From contig JAKUTH010000018.1 of NCBI GenBank assembly GCA_022448085.1, positions 1 to 44,516 on the forward strand: a DNA stretch of 44,516 nt. Reading direction: 5' to 3'. Source of the stretch: Pseudomonadales bacterium (lineage in GTDB: Bacteria > Pseudomonadota > Gammaproteobacteria > Pseudomonadales > Azotimanducaceae). The notes beneath the pieces were generated by a model that did no database searches, was not told the origin of the DNA, and saw nothing but the letters and a program-made list of their open reading frames with translations. The translations under genes and the position numbers were made by a program. Positions 18,644-26,169 of this stretch are shown in pieces. Positions within the stretch are counted from its first letter, which is position 1; each line of letters opens with the position of its first letter.

Positions 18644-19378
18644 GTGCCCGAGCTAGTGTTATTCAAGTTGTCCGGCGAGGTGGTTGGTGGTCCGAAAGGT
18701 TCAGGGATCAACGCCCAAACAGTTGAGCGGATCGCCAGCGGCGTCAAGGGGATAATCACGAAAACGGCTGGTGCGTTGGTGAATTGAGCCAGGAACATTG
18801 TGCGCGGGAAAGGGTTACGTTCGGTTGCCGCCAGCGTTGGCATAACGCATGTGGCCGCAGATCAAATGGGGATGCTTGGGACCATCATCAATGTACTGGC
18901 GTTCCGGGATGTTTTAGAAGCTCTAGGTCACCGAGGTTTGCTTATGAGGTCCCAGGGGCATTCCGGGCATCGCGGAAGTTAATTCTGAGTCTCGCGTACG
19001 AGGCATTGGGTAGGGATACATCGTCGTATGTACGGTTGGAACAGGGAATGCAATTGTCACGACCCTTGTAGCGGCTTGCCAGCGGGCGGTCGAGTTATCG
19101 ATGGAGTTGGTTATCAAGGCGACTAAGCTGGATGCCACTTACGACAGAAATCCCACCGGCCATCCCGATGCGACCCGCTTTGATACTGCGTTCTATGATG
19201 AGGTCCTACAACGTGGACTCGAGATCATGGATTCAACGGCGATTGAGTTTTGGAAGAGTCATGCGATGCTCCCGTTGTTGTCAAAGACATGGTGGATAGC
19301 ACTACGTTGACCAAGAACGTGAGCGGTGAGAACGTCGGCATGATGATTTGTAATTCGGGGAAGGGAAACGATGCTTGA
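18644..19378 (+). pseudogene. pyrH: Decayed UMP kinase (pyrH) remnant
   Basis: PyrH makes UDP from UMP and normally lies between tsf and frr. From a GTG at 18644 one frame reads FKLSGE, then NIVRGKGLR and ADQMGMLGTIINVLAFRD, clear PyrH motifs, but with an in-frame TGA at 18785-18787. Near 18944-18956 the homology moves to the next frame (GIPGIAEV; TAG at 19011-19013; IKATKLDATYDRNP; DEVLQRGLEIMDSTAIE). Near 19265-19272 it returns to the first frame (PVVVKDM, SGENVG) and ends at TGA 19376-19378, overlapping frr by 8 bp. The span is 735 nt, or 245 codons, the normal pyrH length. Key motifs are also lost: the glycine loop before NIVRG reads VN-stop-AR, and the region equivalent to TGNPFFTTD reads TGNAIVTTL. 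Substitutions as well as frameshifts point to real decay. Confidence 0.9.
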
Positions 19379-19928
19379 TGAAATCAAACAGGACGCGAGC
19401 GAACGCATGATCAAGTCGGTAACGTCCCTAAGGACCGCGTTTGCCCGAATTCGCACCGGTCGCGCAACACCTTCATTACTTGATGCGATAGAAGTTGAGT
19501 ATTATGGGACCTTGACGCCTATAAATCAGGTGGCATCTATTAGCGTGGAAGAAGCAAGGACGCTCATTATCACGCCCTGGGAAAAATCCATTGCACCCGA
19601 TATTGAAAAGGCAATACTAAAAAGTGACCTTGGTTTAACGCCAACGGGTACAGGTGACGCCATTCGACTGCCGCTACCCCCTTTGACTGAGGAAAATCGT
19701 CGCGACCTGATTCGACACGCGAAAAGTGAAGCGGAAAATGTACGGGTGTCCATTCGAAATGTGCGACGCGACGCGATTGCTAATGTCCGCGAGCTTGTCC
19801 GCGAAAAAGAATCGACGGAGGATGAGGGGCGCCGCGGGGAGGAGCAACTCCAAAAAATAACTGACGCTCGGGTTAACGAAGTTGACGAGATCCTCGCAGT
19901 AAAGGAATCGGATTTGCTGGCGTTTTAA
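19371..19928 (+). CDS. frr: Ribosome recycling factor
   Basis: Splits post-termination ribosomes with EF-G. The 185 aa match the family length throughout: RTGRATPSLLDAIEVEYYG near residues 29-47, then PINQVASISVEEARTL, SDLGLTPTGTGDAIR, PPLTEENRRDL and a C-terminal helix ending KESDLLAF. The ATG at 19371 lies inside the last codons of the decayed pyrH. frr must therefore be transcribed through the broken frame or from an internal promoter. It converges with pdxJ, 11 bp away. The usual followers uppS, cdsA and dxr are absent. Confidence 0.96.
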   Translation: MLDEIKQDASERMIKSVTSLRTAFARIRTGRATPSLLDAIEVEYYGTLTPINQVASISVEEARTLIITPWEKSIAPDIEKAILKSDLGLTPTGTGDAIRLPLPPLTEENRRDLIRHAKSEAENVRVSIRNVRRDAIANVRELVREKESTEDEGRRGEEQLQKITDARVNEVDEILAVKESDLLAF

Positions 19929-19939
19929 GCCAACGATAC

Positions 19940-20734
19940 TCATGCGTCCGATGCGGCCGTATTCAACGCCTCAAGATAGCGCTCGATTGTTACCCTTATT
20001 CCTAATTCCAGCGCATCGGCAATTAGAGCGTGGCCGATCGAGACTTCGTCAATGTTCCCGATGGAACAGAACCGAGCCAGGTTTGTTAGGTTTAGGTCGT
20101 GCCCGGCGTTTATCCCTAAGTCCCGTTCTTTGGCGTGAGTAACGGCTCTACGGTAACGCTGCCAATACTCATGCGCTTCTTTGGAATCAATCCCGTACTT
20201 GGCTGCAGAGTCTGCGTACGGACCCGTATACAGTTCTATTCGATCTGCGCCTGCATCACGTGCTCTAGAAATTTGGTCAGGATCCGGATCGATGAATAAG
20301 CTGACCCGTGTGCCGAGATCTTGGTACGTAGAGATTATCGATTTCACGCTATCGAATGTCGTAGCTTCGCAGAGGTCCCAACCATGATCCGAGGTGAGCT
20401 GATGCTCAGTGTCTGGTACGAGCGTGCATTGAGCCGGTTTTGCTGCCTCTACAAGTTGACGGAACCCTGGATATCCATTTTCTCGCGGCCCTGCTGTCGG
20501 ATTGCCCTCAATGTTGAATTCCACGTCGGTGGCGGCAGATACGACGGCTCGTAGATCGAACACATCTTGAGGTCGAATGTGACGTTGGTCGGGTCGAGGA
20601 TGAATGGTGATCCCGTTTGCGCCGGCACCTATGATGGCTCTGGTCATATCACAAAGATCGGGACGAGAACCACCTCGAGCATTCCGTAGCCAAGCAACTT
20701 TATTTACGTTAACGGAGAGCGCGGTCATATCCAT
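19940..20734 (-). CDS. pdxJ: Pyridoxine 5'-phosphate synthase PdxJ
   Basis: Condenses 3-amino-2-oxopropyl phosphate with 1-deoxyxylulose 5-phosphate to pyridoxine 5'-phosphate. The TIM-barrel shows SVNVNKVAWLRNARGG, GANGITIHPRPDQRHIR, FNIEGNP, LVPDTEHQLTSDHGWD, RVSLFIDPDPDQI, IELYTGPYA, NAGHDLNL and VSIGHALIADAL. These resemble the Bacteroidetes form more than E. coli PdxJ, which reads VNIDHIATLRNARGT and HLREDRRHI. Length 264 aa against about 243, mostly from a longer segment before INAGHDL. Start ATG at 20734, or a second ATG two codons later. Confidence 0.9.
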   Translation of the reverse strand: MDMTALSVNVNKVAWLRNARGGSRPDLCDMTRAIIGAGANGITIHPRPDQRHIRPQDVFDLRAVVSAATDVEFNIEGNPTAGPRENGYPGFRQLVEAAKPAQCTLVPDTEHQLTSDHGWDLCEATTFDSVKSIISTYQDLGTRVSLFIDPDPDQISRARDAGADRIELYTGPYADSAAKYGIDSKEAHEYWQRYRRAVTHAKERDLGINAGHDLNLTNLARFCSIGNIDEVSIGHALIADALELGIRVTIERYLEALNTAASDA

Positions 20735-20791
20735 TGCTAATGCGGTTGCACCGAGCCAACAATGTTGGGTCGTTTACCCGAGGTGCTTCCT

Positions 20792-21397
20792 TTAGTTGTT
20801 CGGATTAGTTTCACTGCTATCTGACTCAAGCCCCGTGTTGTGTGGGAGCAGATGGCTACGGTAAAGGTAGAAATAACTCGCGAAAACCAAAGCAAGCGTA
20901 AGAACAAAACCGGCGACCGGCTTGTATGCCATCCACACTTGTTCTGAAAATTGGTACGCGACATAGAGATTCATGGCGCCCATCGTGAACCAGCCCGTTG
21001 CCCATCCCCAGGTGAGGTGCTTCCACGCACGATCGGGCAAGTCGATCGAGAGAAATCTCCCGAGAGCGTCACGAATGAAGTGCCCGTCCCCGATAAATCG
21101 ACTGGTCACGATTGTTAGTGCAGCGCCCCAATGAAAGATGGTGGGTTTCCATTGTATGAAAACGACGTTTTGAAAGACCAGGGTCATACCTCCAAAAATC
21201 ATCGCAAGCCAAAAAAATAGTCCGATCATCGCGGAAATTTTCCAGCCGTAGAGTTTCATGACCAACACTTGTATGAAAGCGCTGACCATTAATCCTGCGG
21301 TCGCTAGATAGATGTCCCAGTTTCCGAAAATTGCCCAGTTACCAAAGTAAAGAGCGGCGAAAACTAAGCCTGGTAGAGCCTCAAGAAACTTTTTCAT
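20792..21397 (-). CDS. yciB: Inner membrane septation-type protein YciB (IspZ)
   Basis: Polytopic inner-membrane protein of the YciB/IspA family, linked to cell-envelope and division functions in enterics. It begins MKKFLEALPGLVFAALYF and carries the family stretch FGGMTLVFQNVVFIQWKPT, then WGWATGWFTMGAMNLYVAY. About five hydrophobic segments are visible. 201 aa against about 180. It lies 57 bp upstream of pdxJ on the same strand. Its ATG overlaps the stop of a possible short upstream ORF. Confidence 0.9.
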   Translation of the reverse strand: MKKFLEALPGLVFAALYFGNWAIFGNWDIYLATAGLMVSAFIQVLVMKLYGWKISAMIGLFFWLAMIFGGMTLVFQNVVFIQWKPTIFHWGAALTIVTSRFIGDGHFIRDALGRFLSIDLPDRAWKHLTWGWATGWFTMGAMNLYVAYQFSEQVWMAYKPVAGFVLTLALVFASYFYLYRSHLLPHNTGLESDSSETNPNN

Positions 21398-21573
21398 GGG
21401 GCACGTTGGATAGGGGCGACAGGCGGTAAGCGCAGTGCGTCGAAGTAGTATTGAACTCGGATCTCATAATTTCTTCTCACTGAAGCGACCATTAAATTAA
21501 TGGGATAACGAGCGCGTACAGTTCGGCGGTCGGAATCATCCGGTATCGGTGTCTGAAGGTCCAGTCTCGACAC
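21394..21573 (-). CDS. Possible small ORF coupled to yciB
   Basis: An open frame of 59 codons from a GTG at 21573 ends in a TGA that overlaps the yciB ATG (ATGA). A perfect AGGAGG (minus strand, 21580-21575) lies just upstream, but only 1 base from the GTG, too close for normal initiation; a CTG at 21564 has better spacing. The predicted peptide contains ARYPINLMVASVRRNYEIRV and ends LRLPPVAPIQRAP. I do not recognise it. It might be a small protein, a remnant of a longer upstream gene, or chance. AGGAGG can also pair with an adjacent CTCCT, three bases away, in a short hairpin. Nothing else is seen in the roughly 300-bp yciB-trpS gap except a promoter candidate. Confidence 0.3.
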   Translation of the reverse strand: MSRLDLQTPIPDDSDRRTVRARYPINLMVASVRRNYEIRVQYYFDALRLPPVAPIQRAP

Positions 21574-21627
21574 GCCTCCTAGAAGGAGCTCTCCGCATCA
21601 ACCGTGGTCTGAAGTCAGGGACTTACT

Positions 21628-21633
21628 TATAAT
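21628..21633 (+). promoter_or_regulatory. Candidate -10 box for trpS
   Basis: A perfect TATAAT at 21628-21633 lies 60 bases upstream of the trpS start in an otherwise gene-poor gap. No good -35 sits at 16-18 bases. If used, transcription would start near 21640 with a leader of about 50 nt. Confidence 0.4.
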
Positions 21634-21692
21634 GTCCCGGTTCGAATTCGACAGATGAACTTGACACGTCTTCGACAATCGCGGGATTTCCT

Positions 21693-22907
21693 TTGAGCAG
21701 CAATGACTCGGAACGACGAGTTGTATCGGGGATGCGTCCAACCGGTCGACTACATATCGGCCATTACCACGGGGTGTTGAAGAATTGGACCCGCCTTCAG
21801 CACGAGTTCGATTGTTTCTTCTTTGTTGCTGATTGGCATGCACTAACGACGCATTACCAAGAATCGGGCGATATTGAACAATTCACTCTCGACACGGTGA
21901 TAGATTGGCTAGCTGCCGGAATCAGTCCAGGATCGTGCACGATCTTCGTGCAGAGCCGAGTACCGGAACATGCAGAATTGCACCTGCTGTTGTCGATGAT
22001 TACTCCGAACAGCTGGCTTGAGCGGGTTCCCAGTTACAAGGACCAGATCGCAAAGCTGCAAGACCATGAACTCGATACGTACGGCTTTCTTGGTTACCCG
22101 TTGTTACAGAGTGCGGATATATTGATTTATCGCGCGGGTAATGTCCCGGTTGGTGCTGACCAAGTCGCACACCTCGAACTGAGTCGTGAGATAGCAAGGC
22201 GGTTCAACTACATTTACGGTCGTGAATCTCAATTTGAACAACATGCGGAATCGGCGATAAGGAAGATGGGCCGAAAGCCGGCGAGACTCTATAGCGATGC
22301 GCGAAAGGAATACTTAGAGAGAGGCGATACCGAAGCACTTGAACGCGCCCGAGCGCTACTTGCAGAACAGCAAAATCTCTCGATTGGTGATCGTGAGCGC
22401 CTCTTTGGGTATTTGGAAGGAGGTGGTCGAATTATCCTTCCTGAGCCCCAGGCACTATTGACGGAGACTCCCAAAGTTCCTGGCCTCGATGGCGAAAAGA
22501 TGTCGAAGTCGTTAAATAACACGCTCCGGCTACGAGAAGACCCGATCGTCGTTGAACAGAAAATCCGAACCATGCAAACCGATCCTCAACGAGTGAGGCG
22601 CGACGATCCCGGCGATCCCAGCAAGTGCCCCGTTTTTGAACTGCACGAGATCTATTCGGAAAAGGACGTTAGGCATTGGGCTTCGGATGGTTGTCGGAAT
22701 GCAGGAATCGGATGTGTCGACTGTAAGGGACCTCTAATAGATGCGATCAATAAGGAGCAAGCTCCTTTTATTCAACGGGCGGAACAATTTGAAAATAACC
22801 ATGATTTGGTACGTTCGATCGTCATTGAAGGCTCAGAAGCAGCAAGGGACGTCGCGCGTGAAACACTTGAAGATGTCCGAAGTGCCATAGGGATTTCGTA
22901 TCGATGA
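21693..22907 (+). CDS. trpS: Tryptophanyl-tRNA synthetase
   Basis: Charges tRNA-Trp. Class I signatures are present: HIGH in GRLHIGHYHG (about residue 19) and KMSKS in GEKMSKSLNN (about 268). GVLKNW, FFFVADWHALTTHY and QSADILIYRAGNVPVGADQ are typical of TrpS. At 404 aa it is the longer type seen in pseudomonads rather than the 334-aa E. coli form. The start is the TTG at 21693, because the first nearby ATG (21703) is out of frame and no better start exists upstream. It overlaps scpA by 4 bp. Confidence 0.93.
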   Translation: MSSNDSERRVVSGMRPTGRLHIGHYHGVLKNWTRLQHEFDCFFFVADWHALTTHYQESGDIEQFTLDTVIDWLAAGISPGSCTIFVQSRVPEHAELHLLLSMITPNSWLERVPSYKDQIAKLQDHELDTYGFLGYPLLQSADILIYRAGNVPVGADQVAHLELSREIARRFNYIYGRESQFEQHAESAIRKMGRKPARLYSDARKEYLERGDTEALERARALLAEQQNLSIGDRERLFGYLEGGGRIILPEPQALLTETPKVPGLDGEKMSKSLNNTLRLREDPIVVEQKIRTMQTDPQRVRRDDPGDPSKCPVFELHEIYSEKDVRHWASDGCRNAGIGCVDCKGPLIDAINKEQAPFIQRAEQFENNHDLVRSIVIEGSEAARDVARETLEDVRSAIGISYR

Positions 22908-23776
22908 GTAATATTGCCGATGAATCGGGTCAGTCGGGTGATGATGTGTCTATAAAACCGATTGTCGAAACGGAATCGGATGATCGAGTCGTTGCGATTG
23001 TTCGAGGACAAGTGGTGGAACAACTCCCAGATGATCTTTTTATACCTCCCGATGCCCTCGAAGTGGTTCTTGAAGCATTTGAAGGACCTTTGGATCTTTT
23101 GCTATACCTGATTCGGCGACAAAACCTCGATGTTCTCGAGATTCGGGTTGCGGAAATTACACACCAGTACATGCAATACATCGAGCTAATGTCGGTCCTG
23201 CAACTTGAGTTAGCCGGTGAATATCTGGTCATGGCTGCGATGTTGGCGGAGATCAAATCGCGAATGTTGCTTCCTCGGGGAAGTGATGTCGATGAGGATG
23301 AAACCGATCCGCGCGCCGAGTTAATCCGTCGGCTTCAAGAATACGAAGTATTTAAGGAAGCTGCTGCGAACATTGACGGCATGCCCCGGATCGAGCGTGA
23401 CATACATGTTGCTACGGTCGAAAAACCCGAGCTTGTTCGAGCACAATCGGATCCCGGCGTGGACTTTCGTGAATTGGCGATCGCGCTTGCTGAAGTGCTC
23501 AATCGGGTCGAGTTATATAAACGTCATTCAATTACGGTGGAACCGCTCTCGGTTCGCGAGAGAATGTCAAAAATACTCGACCAAATAGCAGGAGTCAGCG
23601 GCTTTTTGAATTTTCCAGAGCTGTTCGAACTCGAAGAGGGTCGAAAAGGCGTCATCGTCACGTTTCTGGCCTTGCTTGAGTTAATGCGGGAAGGCCTGGT
23701 TGATGTCTCTCAGAATGAGCCGTACTCGCCGATATATGTGCTTATAGCGAGTGAAGCGGTCGAGGATAAAGAATGA
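22904..23776 (+). CDS. scpA: Segregation and condensation protein A
   Basis: Kleisin subunit of the SMC-ScpAB condensin. The core begins EAFEGPLDLLLYLIRRQNLD (about residue 53), followed by EYLVMAAMLAEIKSRMLLP (about 106) and a C-terminal winged-helix region (GVIVTFLALLELMREGLV). 290 aa, with about 50 acidic residues before the core, longer than many ScpA proteins. ATGA overlaps with both trpS and scpB indicate a coupled operon. smc is not in the window. Confidence 0.93.
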   Translation: MSNIADESGQSGDDVSIKPIVETESDDRVVAIVRGQVVEQLPDDLFIPPDALEVVLEAFEGPLDLLLYLIRRQNLDVLEIRVAEITHQYMQYIELMSVLQLELAGEYLVMAAMLAEIKSRMLLPRGSDVDEDETDPRAELIRRLQEYEVFKEAAANIDGMPRIERDIHVATVEKPELVRAQSDPGVDFRELAIALAEVLNRVELYKRHSITVEPLSVRERMSKILDQIAGVSGFLNFPELFELEEGRKGVIVTFLALLELMREGLVDVSQNEPYSPIYVLIASEAVEDKE

Positions 23777-24552
23777 TGGAGATCGGGGAGATCCGAAGAA
23801 TCGTTGAGGCGGCGCTATTGGTGGCTGGCGAGCCGCTATCGGTCGAACAACTTGAGCGGCTTTTTGTAGACGGGGATCTGGATAGTGAAGAGCCCCGAGC
23901 CTTATTGAGAGAAGTGCTAGGGGAAATCGAAACAGATTGTCAAGAGAGGGGTTACGAGCTCGTGAGGGTAGCCTCTGGATATAGATTCCAAGTACGGCAG
24001 GCGCTGTCGGAATGGATTAGCCGACTTTGGGAACAGAAACCGCCTAGATACTCGAGGGCTTTGTTGGAGACCCTCGCGTTGATTGCATATCGACAACCGG
24101 CGACGCGAGGCGATATCGAGGAAGTGAGGGGTGTTAGCGTTAGTGCAAGTATCATGCGGACGTTAATGGAGCGGGGTTGGATTAGAGAGATCGGACATCG
24201 CGAAGTTCCTGGCCGTCCGGCCCTTTACGCAACGACGAGAGGATTTCTCGATTACTTTAACCTGAAATCACTCGGTGAATTGCCGCCATTGTCGGAAGTA
24301 AAAGCGCTGATCGAACCTGTTCTATTCCAAGAGGCTGATGAAGATCGCGACGTGGCCGATGGCTCTGAAACTCTGGTTGAACCGGGGACTAAACAGAATG
24401 TGGTAACGCTTGAGGACGGTATCAACGAATCTTCAAAATTTGATGAGTCCGATGGAAACGGGGGTGAAGATGGGGACGAACTGACCCCGCAAAAAAATGA
24501 TGACGAAGAGCGACCGTTAGCTGAGGTTGTAAAACTTCCGACGCCGGACTGA
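23773..24552 (+). CDS. scpB: Segregation and condensation protein B
   Basis: Winged-helix partner of ScpA in the condensin complex. EIRRIVEAALLVAGEPLSVE opens the first winged helix; YSRALLETLALIAYRQPATR and RGWIREIGHREVPGRPALYAT mark the second. 259 aa. The last 65 or so residues are a low-complexity acidic tail without family conservation. The start overlaps scpA by 4 bp. Confidence 0.93.
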   Translation: MMEIGEIRRIVEAALLVAGEPLSVEQLERLFVDGDLDSEEPRALLREVLGEIETDCQERGYELVRVASGYRFQVRQALSEWISRLWEQKPPRYSRALLETLALIAYRQPATRGDIEEVRGVSVSASIMRTLMERGWIREIGHREVPGRPALYATTRGFLDYFNLKSLGELPPLSEVKALIEPVLFQEADEDRDVADGSETLVEPGTKQNVVTLEDGINESSKFDESDGNGGEDGDELTPQKNDDEERPLAEVVKLPTPD

Positions 24553-24565
24553 GTGAACAGCTTCC

Positions 24566-25399
24566 TTGAAAACCGAGAAACTGCAAAAAGTACTTGCCTC
24601 TTGTGGCGTGGGATCGCGTCGTGAAATGGAGCGGTGGATTCAAGCTGGACGCGTTGTGGTTGACGGTCGAGTTGCGACGCTCGGACAGCGAGTTACGGAA
24701 GTAGAGAACATCGTAGTTGACGGTCGGGAACTGGCCGCAAGGAAATCGACGCCGCCACGAGTGCTATTGATGAACAAACGGGTTGGAACGATTGTCTCAG
24801 CCGCTCCAACGGACAATTTTGCATCCGTTTTCGATGAATTGCCGGCATTGCCAGGTGGCCGGTGGATTTCAGTTGGACGTCTGGATGTCAATACAAGCGG
24901 ACTCTTATTGTTCGTTAACGACGGTTTGTTAGCACATCGGCTCATGCACCCGAGTACAGGTATCGATCGCGAGTACGCCGTGCGGGTCGAAGGCAAACTA
25001 GAAGAAATGGGTATCCAGCAACTAAAAAACGGGGTATTGATCGATGGTGAGATTGGTCGATTCTCCGACATACGTTATTACAACGGACAAGGGTCTAATC
25101 ATTGGTATCACGTTGTGCTAATGGAGGGTCGTAATCGAGAAGTTCGACTTTTGTTTGCTAGTCAGGGCGTGAAAGTCACTCGTCTAAAACGAGTCCGCTT
25201 TGGACCAGTGGTTCTTCCTTCATCGCTACGGCGAGGCCAATTGATGGAATTGCGCTCGGATGATGTTCGACGTATTTGCGATCTACTGAAGGTTGGGTTT
25301 GTACGATCAGACTCGAATAAAAGTAAAAAGTTTAATGCCGGGAAATCTGTATTGATTCCGTATCCTGGGCTATCGGCTCCAAAAGGCGATCGTAACTAA
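24566..25399 (+). CDS. rluB: 23S rRNA pseudouridine synthase RluB-like
   Basis: Makes a pseudouridine in 23S rRNA (U2605 in E. coli). The S4 domain opens the protein (EKLQKVLASCGVGSRREMER). The catalytic motif GRLDVNTSGLLLFVNDG holds the essential Asp (about residue 110). EGRNREVRLLFASQGVKV is the RsuA/RluB/E/F-family signature. 277 aa is close to RluB. The start is the TTG at 24566, 13 bases after scpB, with no strong ribosome-binding site, so coupling to scpB is likely. The scpB-rluB order is widely conserved and supports RluB over RluE or RluF. Confidence 0.88.
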   Translation: MKTEKLQKVLASCGVGSRREMERWIQAGRVVVDGRVATLGQRVTEVENIVVDGRELAARKSTPPRVLLMNKRVGTIVSAAPTDNFASVFDELPALPGGRWISVGRLDVNTSGLLLFVNDGLLAHRLMHPSTGIDREYAVRVEGKLEEMGIQQLKNGVLIDGEIGRFSDIRYYNGQGSNHWYHVVLMEGRNREVRLLFASQGVKVTRLKRVRFGPVVLPSSLRRGQLMELRSDDVRRICDLLKVGFVRSDSNKSKKFNAGKSVLIPYPGLSAPKGDRN

Positions 25400-25470
25400 C
25401 ACGTCTTTAGCGCGTCGTCAGTATGGGCGGTGATCTTGACGCGATTCGTGATGCCAAAGGGGGTACGGGG

Positions 25471-26169
25471 CTACGGCTTTTGGGCGTATACGAGATAGTT
25501 AACGGAAGGGTTGGTAACTAGCTTGCAACCACGAGTCAGCGGATTGTAGCTATAGCCGCTGATGTCTTTTACTAATAGACCGGCATCTCGAGCAGCACTG
25601 GCGAGTTCGCTGGGCTTAATGAACTTGTCGTAATCGTGCGTTCCACGCGGTAAAAGATTCAGCAGATACTCGGCCCCAAGAACAGCCATCACGTAAGCCT
25701 TTGCATTACGATTAATTGTCGATAGAAATACCGTGCCGCCGGGACGAGTCAGCTTGGCAATTGCCCAAACAGTAGAACGATAGTCAGGCACGTGCTCTAG
25801 CATCTCCAACGCGGCCACTACGTCAAATGATTCAGGTTCTACTTCGGCAAAAGATTCCGCGGTGGTTTCTATGTATCGGATCTTTTCGCCCATTTGGGTC
25901 TCGATCGCACGCAATTGAGCGACTTTCAACGGGCCAGAAGCGACATCAATACCGGTCGTTACGGCGCCAAGTTCGGCGAGACTTTGTGTCAGGATTCCGC
26001 CACCACAGCCGACTTCCAGTACGCGAAGACCAGCCACCGCCGCCCGATCGTCAATATATTTCAGTCGCGTGCTGTTAATGTCATGCAACGGACGGAATTC
26101 ACCGTCGGGGTCCCACCAACGATGTGCTAGCGATTCGAATTTTTGGATTTCATTTGGGTCGACGTTCAT
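25471..26169 (-). CDS. ubiG: Ubiquinone biosynthesis O-methyltransferase UbiG
   Basis: Performs both O-methylations in ubiquinone synthesis. Signatures are FESLAHRWWDPDGEFRPLH, LEVGCGGGILTQSLAELGA (SAM motif) and EMLEHVPD, with LLPRGTHDYDKFIKPSEL near the end. I chose the ATG at 26169 (232 aa) because it forms an ATGA overlap with the stop of the upstream deaminase gene; an ATG 7 codons earlier (26190) is also possible. Pairing with an mtaD-like gene, divergent from gyrA, is as in pseudomonads. It converges with rluB, 71 bp away; no terminator hairpin was seen. Confidence 0.93.
   Translation of the reverse strand: MNVDPNEIQKFESLAHRWWDPDGEFRPLHDINSTRLKYIDDRAAVAGLRVLEVGCGGGILTQSLAELGAVTTGIDVASGPLKVAQLRAIETQMGEKIRYIETTAESFAEVEPESFDVVAALEMLEHVPDYRSTVWAIAKLTRPGGTVFLSTINRNAKAYVMAVLGAEYLLNLLPRGTHDYDKFIKPSELASAARDAGLLVKDISGYSYNPLTRGCKLVTNPSVNYLVYAQKP

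Noticed and set aside
18785-18787. TGA in pyrH as a recoded sense codon
   Set aside because: Other genes here end in TGA normally (rpsB, trpS, dapC), and pyrH also has a TAG and two frameshifts, so recoding cannot explain it.
18784-19310. Three short open frames as separate small genes
   Set aside because: They are pieces of the decayed pyrH: their translations carry successive PyrH motifs in the correct order.
25400-25470. A Rho-independent terminator between rluB and ubiG
   Set aside because: No G+C-rich stem followed by a T run on either strand; the same holds in the other convergent gaps checked (2125-2153, 4766-4773, 19929-19939, 38872-38888).
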